A DNA stretch of 22,375 nucleotides, from positions 1 through 22,375 of the forward strand of contig PUMC01000038.1 of the NCBI GenBank assembly GCA_003552425.1. Reading direction: 5' to 3'. Positions 15,167 to 21,830 of this stretch are shown here, piece after piece. The number at the start of each line of letters is the position of its first letter. Positions within the stretch are counted from its first letter, which is position 1. A program made the position numbers and the translations under genes. Below the pieces are notes generated by a model. It made no database searches and was not told the origin of the DNA. It worked only from the letters and a program-made list of their open reading frames with translations. Source of the stretch: Candidatus Acetothermia bacterium (GTDB lineage Bacteria > Bipolaricaulota > Bipolaricaulia > Bipolaricaulales > Bipolaricaulaceae).

Positions 15167-16462
15167 TCAATCTTCGTCGTCGCTGCCTTCCTCCTGCGGC
15201 AAGATGGCGATGCGGACAGAGATGATCTCCCGTTCAGACGCCTCCTCTACAGTGAGCAGCACGCGGTCCAATCGAATCCTTGCTCCAGGATCAGGGATGT
15301 CGCCCAACTCCTCAAGGATCAACCCAGCAATCGTCACCACGTCCTCCCCAGAGAGGTCGAGGCCCAGGGTCTGGTTCACCATGCGCACCTCGGCGTCACC
15401 ATCGACCACGGCCTCGCGCGGAGACAGACGGCGGATCAGCTGTCGGGTCCGGGGGGTGTCGTACTCATCCTCGATCTCTCCTACGATCTCCTCCAGGATG
15501 TCCTCCAGCGTCACGATGCCCGCCACCCCTCCGTACTCGTCGACCACCACAGCCATGTGCACACGCTCCCGCTGGAATTCGCGGAGCAACACGTTGTTCG
15601 GCTTGGTGGTTGGCGTGTAGTAGACCGGGCGCAAGATCTCCCTGAGGTTCGCCTCGTCACCGTTGGCCATCAGCGCAAACAGATCCTTGACATAGAGAAG
15701 CCCGAGCACGTTGTCGCGGTTCTCCTCGTACACCGGGTAGCGCGAATGTCCGTCTCGGACGACGAACTCCGCCAGATCGGAGAGCGCGGTGTTCACCTCG
15801 ATGGCTTGCATGTCCGTACGCGGCACCATGACCTCCTCGGCCGTGGTCTCGTCAAGGGCAAGCACCCGCCGGATCATGTCCCCGTCGTGTGCGGCGATGG
15901 TTCCCCGCTCTTCCCCCTCTTCGATAAGCGTGATCAGATGATCCTCAGAAACAGCTGCCTCCTCCCGCTCGAGCATCTGCTCACCGAACGGCCGCAGAAA
16001 GACCTGGGTGAGCCGCCGCAGACCCCGCACAAGGGGATGAAGCAGCCGTGTGAGTCGCCACACCGGCCCCACCACAGCAAACGCTACCCACTCGGCACGG
16101 TTCTTGGCCAGGGTCTTCGGCGTAATCTCGCCGAACATGAGCAAGGCCAAGGTCATGACACCCGTGGTGATCATGGCCGACACATACTGCGGAAGGTCGG
16201 CGGGGAGCAACCGCAAGAACAAGAGCGTGGCCAACGCTGATGCGCCCACGTTCACCAGGTTGTTCATGATGAGCAGCGTGGTGATCAGATCGTTGGGTTC
16301 ATCCAGCAAGTGCTGTAACGCCCGCCGCTTCTTGGGCTTGCGCTCCATCATGTGCCGGATGCGCAGCTCATGAAGCGAGGTCACGGCTGTTTCGGAACCG
16401 GAGAAGAAAGCTGAGAGGAGCAACAACACCAGGAGTACCAGTAATTGCGATCCTGTCGACAC
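15167..16462 (-). CDS. CNNM/CBS-domain CorC/HlyC-family transporter
   Basis: The 431-aa product has a CNNM (DUF21) membrane domain over about residues 1-190, including LLVLLVLLLLSAFFSGSETA, LLIMNNLVNVGASALATLLF and LALLMFGEITPKTLAKN. Two CBS repeats follow (about 205-330; EVMVPRTDMQAIEV, GHSRYPVYEENRDNVLGLLY, HMAVVVDEYGGVAGIVTLED). A CorC_HlyC domain ends the protein (about 345-425; GEDVVTIAGLILEELGDIP). The family is linked to magnesium or sodium-coupled divalent cation export; older names call it hemolysin. The GTG at 16462 is chosen because GAGGTGAGG lies just upstream, and because a TTG at 16501 would sit inside a perfect TATAAT box. It heads the minus-strand cluster. Confidence 0.92.
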   Translation of the reverse strand: MSTGSQLLVLLVLLLLSAFFSGSETAVTSLHELRIRHMMERKPKKRRALQHLLDEPNDLITTLLIMNNLVNVGASALATLLFLRLLPADLPQYVSAMITTGVMTLALLMFGEITPKTLAKNRAEWVAFAVVGPVWRLTRLLHPLVRGLRRLTQVFLRPFGEQMLEREEAAVSEDHLITLIEEGEERGTIAAHDGDMIRRVLALDETTAEEVMVPRTDMQAIEVNTALSDLAEFVVRDGHSRYPVYEENRDNVLGLLYVKDLFALMANGDEANLREILRPVYYTPTTKPNNVLLREFQRERVHMAVVVDEYGGVAGIVTLEDILEEIVGEIEDEYDTPRTRQLIRRLSPREAVVDGDAEVRMVNQTLGLDLSGEDVVTIAGLILEELGDIPDPGARIRLDRVLLTVEEASEREIISVRIAILPQEEGSDDED

Positions 16463-16500
16463 TCGTTTCCTCACCTCAAAGGTTGTTCCATGTGCACGCA

Positions 16501-16506
16501 ATTATA
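16501..16506 (-). promoter_or_regulatory. -10 box for the corC-led minus-strand cluster
   Basis: On the minus strand 16506-16501 reads TATAAT, 38 bp before the GTG at 16462. No good -35 is visible (TGGTCG at 17 bp). It sits in the 157-bp divergent region shared with accB. Confidence 0.5.
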
Positions 16507-16589
16507 GCTGGGCTGCACATGGGCGACCAGTGAAGGGGCCCAACGAAGGAGCGTGCACTTCACCGTCGCAGCCGGGGTACCTTGCCCGC

Positions 16590-16595
16590 TACAAT
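16590..16595 (+). promoter_or_regulatory. Candidate -10 box for accB
   Basis: TACAAT at 16590-16595 matches five of six consensus bases and lies 24 bp before the GTG start. No convincing -35 is present at 16-18 bp. A start of transcription near 16602 would leave a leader of under 20 nt made mainly of GGGAGGA repeats. Confidence 0.35.
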
Positions 16596-16616
16596 GGGAG
16601 GAGGGAGGAGGGAGGA
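16596..16616 (+). repeat. Three tandem GGGAGGA heptamers at the accB ribosome binding region
   Basis: GGGAGGA occurs three times in perfect tandem, followed by CGGG whose last G begins the GTG start. Each copy contains a GGAGG core, at 4, 11 and 18 bases from the start codon. The four GGG runs also fit a G-quadruplex pattern with loops of 4, 4 and 5 bases on the sense strand. Confidence 0.85.
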
Positions 16617-16619
16617 CGG

Positions 16620-17024
16620 GTGGAATCCGACAAACTGCTCGAGGAGCTGCGTAAGCTGTGTGCTTTGGTCCGTGAGGAAGGCTTGAGCGAGCTCACCGTC
16701 GTTGAAGAGGGACGCAGGATCACCTTGCGAAGGCCCACGGAAGTCCCGGCGCACGTGCCGGTGTGCGCAGAGCCCGCTCCGGAGGAGTATGTGCGTTCGC
16801 CGGTCGTGGGGACGTTCTGGCAAAAACCGGCGCCGGGACAGCCGCCGTTCGTCACCGTGGGGGATGCGGTATCGCCGGGGCAGGTCCTGTGCGTGGTGGA
16901 GGCCATGAAGGTCATGAACGAAATCCGCGCAGACCGCGCCGGGATCATCGACGACATCCTGGTGGAGGACGGATCGCCGGTGGAGTACGGACAGCCGCTG
17001 TTCGTGCTGCGCACCACACCCTGA
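16620..17024 (+). CDS. accB: Biotin carboxyl carrier protein
   Basis: The 134-aa product has the biotinylation motif VEAMKVMNEI with the acceptor lysine at residue 97, within a biotinyl-lipoyl domain (about 60-134; SPVVGTFWQKPAPGQPPFVTVGD, VEYGQPLFVL). The N-terminal part (DKLLEELRKLCALVREEGLS, ELTVVEEGRRITLRRP) matches AccB of acetyl-CoA carboxylase more than decarboxylase-type carriers, and the hinge is short. The carrier shuttles CO2 on biotin between the carboxylase and carboxyltransferase. The GTG at 16620 follows the GGGAGGA repeats; a longer in-frame start at 16530 gives an unlikely N-terminus. The biotin carboxylase gene begins two bases after the stop. No carboxyltransferase genes are in the window. 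Confidence 0.93.
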   Translation: MESDKLLEELRKLCALVREEGLSELTVVEEGRRITLRRPTEVPAHVPVCAEPAPEEYVRSPVVGTFWQKPAPGQPPFVTVGDAVSPGQVLCVVEAMKVMNEIRADRAGIIDDILVEDGSPVEYGQPLFVLRTTP

Positions 17025-17026
17025 CC

Positions 17027-18355
17027 GTGGAAAAGGTCCTGATTGCCAACCGCGACGAGATAGCGCTCCGCATCCTCGACGCGTGTCGGGAGCAGGGCCT
17101 GAGCGCGGTCGCTGTGTTCTCCGAGCCGGAGCGCAACGCGATGCACGTCCGCGAGGCAGCGGAGTCGGTCTGCCTTGGGCCCGCCGATCCGCGGCGCTCC
17201 TACTTGTCCGTGCCCGCGCTGATGGCTGCCTGCGAGGTGACCGGCGCCGACGGACTCCACCCAGGGTACGGTTTCCTCTCGGAGAGCGCTGAACTGGCTG
17301 AAGTGTGCGCCGTTCACGACATCACGTTCGTCGGTCCCCCACCTAATGTCCTGGCTCGAACAGGGGATAAGGCTGCAGCCAAGCGTCTGGTGGCCGAAGC
17401 GGGGATTCCCGTGCTCCCCGGGTCCGAACCGATCGACGATCAAGCGGAGCTGGGCAGGACCGCTGAGGCACTGGGCTTCCCGCTCTTGCTGAAGGCCGCG
17501 GCAGGAGGTGGAGGGCGGGGCATCCGCGTTGTGCGAACCCGAGAAGAGCTTCTCCCTGCGTTCTCCCGCGCCCGGGAGGAGGCGTTGGCGGCATTCGGCG
17601 ACGGACGTGTGTTCTTGGAACGGTTCATCCCCTCTCCCCGACATGTGGAGGTCCAAATCCTCGCGGACGGTTACGGCAATGTCGTGCACTGGGGCAGTCG
17701 CGACTGCACGGTGCAACGCCGCCACCAGAAGCTCGTCGAGGAAGCGCCGGCCCCAGGCCTGCCCCCCGACCTTCGGGAGCTCCTTTCCAAAACGGCTGTG
17801 GATGCTGCCCGAGCTGTGGGTTATGTGGGCGCGGGGACGGTCGAGTTCCTCATCGACGGCGACGCGTACGCCTTCATCGAGGTCAACGCCCGCATTCAGG
17901 TCGAGCATCCCGTGTCGGAAGTGCTGGTGGGAAGGAACTTGATCAGGGAACAGCTGAGGATCGCTCAAGGCGAGCAGCTGGGTTACCGACAGCGTCAAGT
18001 GGAGTTCTGGGGACACGCGATCGAGTGCCGGATCAACGCCGAGGACCCGTCGCGGGACTTCCTGCCATCGTGTGGGCGGTTGTGCCTCCGCCAGCTGCCC
18101 GGAGGGGTGGGCGTGCGCGTGGACTCCGCGCTGTACAACGGGATGCCTGTGTTGCCCTACTACGATCCCCTGCTGGCCAAGGTGATCGCCTTTGGCGAGA
18201 CCCGCGAAGAAGCACGCATTCGCATGTACGCGGCGTTGCGGCGCTTCCGGATCAGCGGGGTGGCAACCAACCGCGAACTCCTGATCGAGATCATCTCCCA
18301 CCCGGATTTCGCCGCCGGAAGGTTGGGCACCGACTTCCTTGAGCGCATGGCCTGA
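17027..18355 (+). CDS. accC: Biotin carboxylase subunit (acetyl-CoA carboxylase type)
   Basis: The 442-aa product is a full-length biotin carboxylase with an N-terminal domain (EKVLIANRDEIALRILDACRE, DGLHPGYGFLSESAELAEVC), an ATP-grasp domain (about 115-320) with the glycine-rich loop KAAAGGGGRGIRVVR, RDCTVQRRHQKLVEEAPAPG and EVNARIQVEHPVSE containing the conserved arginine, and a C-terminal domain (WGHAIECRINAEDPSRDFLPS; YDPLLAKVIAFG). It carboxylates biotin on the carrier encoded immediately upstream. The usual NRGEIA is NRDEIA here, and the usual NTR before QVEHP is NAR; otherwise residues look intact. The GTG at 17027 follows the accB stop by two bases, so translation is probably coupled. 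Association with a propionyl- or other acyl-CoA carboxylase is also possible. Confidence 0.94.
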   Translation: MEKVLIANRDEIALRILDACREQGLSAVAVFSEPERNAMHVREAAESVCLGPADPRRSYLSVPALMAACEVTGADGLHPGYGFLSESAELAEVCAVHDITFVGPPPNVLARTGDKAAAKRLVAEAGIPVLPGSEPIDDQAELGRTAEALGFPLLLKAAAGGGGRGIRVVRTREELLPAFSRAREEALAAFGDGRVFLERFIPSPRHVEVQILADGYGNVVHWGSRDCTVQRRHQKLVEEAPAPGLPPDLRELLSKTAVDAARAVGYVGAGTVEFLIDGDAYAFIEVNARIQVEHPVSEVLVGRNLIREQLRIAQGEQLGYRQRQVEFWGHAIECRINAEDPSRDFLPSCGRLCLRQLPGGVGVRVDSALYNGMPVLPYYDPLLAKVIAFGETREEARIRMYAALRRFRISGVATNRELLIEIISHPDFAAGRLGTDFLERMA

Positions 18356-18373
18356 CAACCGTAGACTTCCCGT

Positions 18374-19675
18374 GTGTTCGAGTCTCTCACACAGCGGCTG
18401 AATCAAGTCTTCCAGCAGCTCCGCGGGAAGGGCTACCTCACCGAGGCTGACGTGCGCGGAGGCCTCCGTGAGATCCGTCTCGCCCTGCTGGCAGCCGACG
18501 TGCACTACCAGGCCGTGCGGCAGCTGCTCGCTGAAGTGGAAGAAGAGGCCACCGGGAAGCGGGTATTGGAGTCCGTGTCCCCAGGGCAGCAGCTCTTGGG
18601 GGTCGTGCGCCGGAGCATGATCGGCCTGATGGGCGGCGAGCGGAAGCCGCTCAAGCTCACCGGCCGGCCTGCGGTGGTGCTCCTCGTGGGCCCCGTCGGC
18701 GGAGGGAAGACGACCACCGTGGGAAAGCTCGCCGGCACGCTGAAGAAGCGAGGCCGAAAGGTTCTGCTGGTGTGTGCCGATCCGTACAGGCCTGCAGCAA
18801 CTGAGCAGCTGGAGACCCTCGCCAACAAAGTCGGGGTGGACTTCGCCAGCGCCTCCTCCGATCCCGTGCGAACAACCGAGGAACTTGTGAAGGGGGCGCA
18901 ACGGACGCTGCACGATGTCCTCGTGGTGGATACCCCAGGGGTGCCGCCGGGAGAGACCCCGGAACCCCTGTTCCAGGAGCTCGTCCAGGCGCTTACTCCC
19001 TCGGACATCCTGCTTGTCCTCGATGCGCTGGTGGGGCAGGAGGCGGCGGGCATCGCGGAGACGTTCCTGCCACTGGGCGTCACGGGTGTGGTACTGACCA
19101 AGCTAGACGGGGACGCTCGCGGTGGGGCGGCGTTGTCGGTTCCCGCACGCACGGGCCAACCCATCCTGTTCATCGGCACGGGCGAGCGCCCCGAGGACTT
19201 GGAGCCGTTCCATCCCGACAGGATGGCCGATCGGATCCTGGGCCTGGGCGACCTCCAGGGGCTGGCCGAGCAACTGCAAGAGGCCGGGGTGAAGCAAGTG
19301 GAGACGGCGCGCGTGCGTCAGGGTACCCTAACCCTGGAGGACTTCCTCGAGCAGCTTGAGGCCATGAACCAAGCCGGGCCTGTGTCGCAATTCCTGTCCA
19401 AGATACCTGGGTTCAAGCAGCAGGAAGCGGACGATCCTGAACTGGAGAACGAACTGCGGCGTGCGCGGGCGATCATCCAATCCATGACCCTTGAGGAGCG
19501 GCGCAGTCCGAATATAATCGGAGCCAGCCGGAAACGTCGCATTGCCCGTGGCTCCGGCACCACCGTCCAGGAGGTCAACCGCTTGCTTTCGCAGTACGAT
19601 GGCGCGCGTCGGTTGGCACGGCAGTTTGGCCGTCAGCGAACACCTCCGGGACCGGGGAATCTAAGGTTGGGGTGA
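18374..19675 (+). CDS. ffh: Signal recognition particle protein Ffh, with a variant G3 motif
   Basis: The 433-aa product has the N domain (MFESLTQRLNQVFQQLRGKG, DVRGGLREIRLALLAADVH), the G domain with G1 GPVGGGKTT (106-114; usually GLQGSGKTT), DPYRPAATEQLETLA, G4 TKLDGDARGGAALSV and GTGERPEDLEPFHPDRMADRILG split across two motifs, and the methionine-containing M domain (LTLEDFLEQLEAMNQAGPVS; SRKRRIARGSGTTVQEVNRL). It binds signal sequences and SRP RNA and docks with FtsY. The G3 motif, normally DTAGR, reads DTPGV at 186-190 and is followed by a proline-rich PPGETPEP, two residues longer than usual. The GTG at 18374 has no clear Shine-Dalgarno and lies 18 bp after accC. rpsP follows after three bases. 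Confidence 0.94.
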   Translation: MFESLTQRLNQVFQQLRGKGYLTEADVRGGLREIRLALLAADVHYQAVRQLLAEVEEEATGKRVLESVSPGQQLLGVVRRSMIGLMGGERKPLKLTGRPAVVLLVGPVGGGKTTTVGKLAGTLKKRGRKVLLVCADPYRPAATEQLETLANKVGVDFASASSDPVRTTEELVKGAQRTLHDVLVVDTPGVPPGETPEPLFQELVQALTPSDILLVLDALVGQEAAGIAETFLPLGVTGVVLTKLDGDARGGAALSVPARTGQPILFIGTGERPEDLEPFHPDRMADRILGLGDLQGLAEQLQEAGVKQVETARVRQGTLTLEDFLEQLEAMNQAGPVSQFLSKIPGFKQQEADDPELENELRRARAIIQSMTLEERRSPNIIGASRKRRIARGSGTTVQEVNRLLSQYDGARRLARQFGRQRTPPGPGNLRLG

Positions 19676-19678
19676 GAA

Positions 19679-19972
19679 ATGGCACCGAAGATCAGGCTAA
19701 AGCGCACAGGCAAGAAGAAGCAAGCCAGCTTCAGGATCGTTGTGGTGGACAGCGATGCCAAGCGGGACGGGCGTTCGCTCGAGGAGATCGGGCACTACTT
19801 CCCCCATGCTGAGCCTGCCGAGATCAACGTGGACCGCGACAGCGCGCTGGGCTGGCTGAGCAAAGGCGCCCAACCCACCCCCGCGGCCCGCCGGCTATTG
19901 TCGAGGCTCGGTGTGATGCAGGCGTGGCATGAACAGCGGTACGGACGTCAACCTCAGCAAGACGCTGGTTGA
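19679..19972 (+). CDS. rpsP: 30S ribosomal protein S16
   Basis: The 97-aa product starts MAPKIRLKRTGKKKQASFRI and contains VVVDSDAKRDGRSLEEIGHY and the C-terminal GWLSKGAQPTPAARRLLSRL, a full-length bacterial S16. It has the family's usual role in small-subunit assembly. GGGGTGAG lies just before the ATG, three bases after the ffh stop. The khpA start lies inside its last codons. Confidence 0.97.
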   Translation: MAPKIRLKRTGKKKQASFRIVVVDSDAKRDGRSLEEIGHYFPHAEPAEINVDRDSALGWLSKGAQPTPAARRLLSRLGVMQAWHEQRYGRQPQQDAG

Positions 19973-20177
19973 ACTCGCGCGTTTCCTTCTGAAGTCCATT
20001 GTGCGGGATCCCGATGGGGCCACGGTGGACCATGTCTGGACGCCGACCATGGACCTCATTGTCCTGCGCGCCAAGGGCAAGGGGCGTCTGCATCCACGCG
20101 ATGTGGACGCCATCGGGCAAGTGGTCCACGCAGTGGGGAAACAACGCAACCGTGAGGTCACGGTCGACCACCCATGA
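19929..20177 (+). CDS. khpA: Divergent KhpA-type KH-domain RNA-binding protein
   Basis: The 82-aa product occupies the usual khpA (YlqC) position between rpsP and trmD. It aligns by eye with the family: SKTLVELARFLLKSIVRDPDG at the N-terminus, then a beta strand, then KGKGRLHPRDVDAIGQVVHA, then RNREVTVDHP. The family's GKQGR loop is altered: I see KGKGR, which lacks a clean GXXG RNA-contact motif. The ATG at 19929 overlaps rpsP by 44 bases; no closer conventional start exists before the conserved region. Its stop overlaps the trmD start (ATGA). The assignment relies on position and partial similarity, so the KH function should be treated as probable rather than shown. Confidence 0.75.
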   Translation: MNSGTDVNLSKTLVELARFLLKSIVRDPDGATVDHVWTPTMDLIVLRAKGKGRLHPRDVDAIGQVVHAVGKQRNREVTVDHP

Positions 20178-20860
20178 GGTTCGATGTCGTATCGATGTGG
20201 CCGGATATGCTGCGTCCCTTCGTGGCCGAAGGGACGCTGTGGGCTGCCCAGCAGCGTGATCTGATCGAAGTTCATCTTCATCGTCTGGACGACTTCTCCC
20301 TGCAGGGAAGGCCCATGGTGGACGACCGCCCGTTCGGCGGAGGCGCAGGCATGGTGATGCGCCCCGAGCCGTTCACCCGGGCTGTGGAAGCCATCCGCTC
20401 GCAGCTGGGCAGGCATCCGTTCACCGTGCTCCTATCCCCCCAAGGGGTGCTCCTCGATCAGCGATTGGCCAAGGAGCTGGCCCACCAACGCGCGTTGACA
20501 GTGCTCTCGGGACGTTACGAAGGGGTGGACGAACGGGTGGCGGCCCAATGTGACCTGGAACTCTCCATCGGCGATTACGTGCTGGCCGGAGGCGAAGTGG
20601 CTGCGGCTGTCGTGCTGGAGGTCGTGGCACGGATGGTACCTGGCGTTGTGGGTCGGCACGCATCGGCCGCCACGGATTCCTTCTACAGCGGCCCCCTCCT
20701 GGGGCATCCACAGTACACCCGACCCCGAACCTTCCACGGGATGACCGTGCCCAAGGTCCTCATGTCCGGCGACCACGAGAAGATACGGCGGTGGCGAGCC
20801 GTGGAAGCCTGGCGTAAGACCCTGCGCCATCGGCCGGATCTGGTGGGGCTTGATGGATAG
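20174..20860 (+). CDS. trmD: tRNA (guanine-37-N1)-methyltransferase TrmD
   Basis: The 228-aa product is a complete TrmD SPOUT methyltransferase, which makes m1G37 in tRNAs to prevent frameshifting. It shows MRFDVVSMWPDMLRPF, VDDRPFGGGAGMVMRPEP, LLSPQGVLLDQ, the SAM-knot motifs LSGRYEGVDERV and SIGDYVLAGGE, and the C-terminal DSFYSGPLLGHPQYTRPRTF and VLMSGDHEKIRRWR. It overlaps khpA by four bases and the following RNA methyltransferase gene by eight. The rimM gene usually found directly before trmD is absent here. Confidence 0.97.
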   Translation: MRFDVVSMWPDMLRPFVAEGTLWAAQQRDLIEVHLHRLDDFSLQGRPMVDDRPFGGGAGMVMRPEPFTRAVEAIRSQLGRHPFTVLLSPQGVLLDQRLAKELAHQRALTVLSGRYEGVDERVAAQCDLELSIGDYVLAGGEVAAAVVLEVVARMVPGVVGRHASAATDSFYSGPLLGHPQYTRPRTFHGMTVPKVLMSGDHEKIRRWRAVEAWRKTLRHRPDLVGLDG

Positions 20861-21431
20861 GCAGAGGTCGGGCTTCTACATCGCCTTGCTGCACTTCCCG
20901 ATGCGCAACCGGCGCGGGGAGATCGTAGCCACCGCGCTCACGAGCATGGACGTCCCGGACATCGCGCGCAGCGCACGCACGTATGGGGCCAAGCGGTACT
21001 TCATCGCCACACCGCTTCCTTCCCAACAGCACATCGCGACGGTGCTGCGCGACTTCTGGTTCAGCGAGGATCCGAGCTCCACGCGGCGGCAGGCGATGGA
21101 GCTCGTGCACATATGCGCGAATCTTGGAGATTGCTACGAGGAAATCGAACAGCTGGAGGGGAAACCCCCCTTCGTGCTTGGAACCAGCGCCCGGGATGGC
21201 TTACCCTACCCGTTGGTCGACTGGCCGGAGGCGCGCCGGCTCATCGCCGAGCGCCCCGTACTCGTGTGCTTTGGCACGGGGCATGGCATGGCCGATGAGC
21301 TGCTGCAGGCTTGTGAAGGGGTTCTGCCCCCAGTGAAGGGCGGAACCGAGTACAATCACCTGTCCGTACGGGCCGCAGTGGCCATCGTTTTGGACCGTCT
21401 AAAAGGAGTCAATCATGGCAGGGATGGATGA
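20853..21431 (+). CDS. TM1570-like SPOUT RNA methyltransferase (Methyltrn_RNA_4 family)
   Basis: The 192-aa product matches the family typified by Thermotoga TM1570, a SPOUT-fold putative RNA methyltransferase encoded between trmD and rplS. Landmarks are YIALLHFPMRNRRGEIVATA, LTSMDVPDIARSARTYGAKR, LGTSARDG, the SAM-binding VLVCFGTGHGMADELL and EYNHLSVRAAVAIVLDRL. The RNA target is not established. The ATG at 20853 overlaps trmD by eight bases, and its end overlaps rplS by 17, so the three are translated together. Confidence 0.9.
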   Translation: MDRQRSGFYIALLHFPMRNRRGEIVATALTSMDVPDIARSARTYGAKRYFIATPLPSQQHIATVLRDFWFSEDPSSTRRQAMELVHICANLGDCYEEIEQLEGKPPFVLGTSARDGLPYPLVDWPEARRLIAERPVLVCFGTGHGMADELLQACEGVLPPVKGGTEYNHLSVRAAVAIVLDRLKGVNHGRDG

Positions 21432-21750
21432 TCTAATCCGCGCATTGGAACAGGACGCGCTGCGCGACGTTCCCGAGTTCGGCACGGGGGACATCGTTCG
21501 TGTTTACGAACGGGTGTCCGAGGGGGCGCGCGAACGGCTTCAACCGTTTGAAGGTGTTGTGCTCAAGCGTTCGGGGTCCGGAACGGGGGCCACGCTCACG
21601 ATCCGAAAGATCGCGGCCGGCGTGGGTGTGGAGCGCACGTTCCCTGTGCACCACAAGCTCGAACGCATCGAGGTGGTGAGGAGCAACAGCATCCGGCAGG
21701 CACGCCCTTACTGGCTGAGGAGGATAACACGGCTCCACAAGATCGGGTAA
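21415..21750 (+). CDS. rplS: 50S ribosomal protein L19
   Basis: The 111-aa product has the L19 pattern: MDDLIRALEQDALRDVPEFG, GDIVRVYERVSEG, RLQPFEGVVLKRSGSGTGAT, LTIRKIAAGVGVERTFPVHH and RQARPYWLRRITRLHKIG. L19 lies at the 30S-50S interface. AAAAGGAG lies seven bases before the ATG at 21415, inside the end of the methyltransferase gene. The next gene, signal peptidase I, overlaps or closely follows its 3' end. Confidence 0.97.
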   Translation: MAGMDDLIRALEQDALRDVPEFGTGDIVRVYERVSEGARERLQPFEGVVLKRSGSGTGATLTIRKIAAGVGVERTFPVHHKLERIEVVRSNSIRQARPYWLRRITRLHKIG

Positions 21751-21830
21751 AGCAACGCCGCTGGGGGCGACGCAAGAAGCGCAAGGAGCGCAAACCCCCA
21801 TGGATTGTCCGCCTGCTGCGGCGGCGGGGA

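Noticed and set aside
16589..18913. 774-codon minus-strand open frame opposite accB, accC and the start of ffh
   Set aside because: It is an antisense shadow of well-conserved genes in GC-rich DNA; the translation has no recognisable domain and is His/Gln/Arg-rich.
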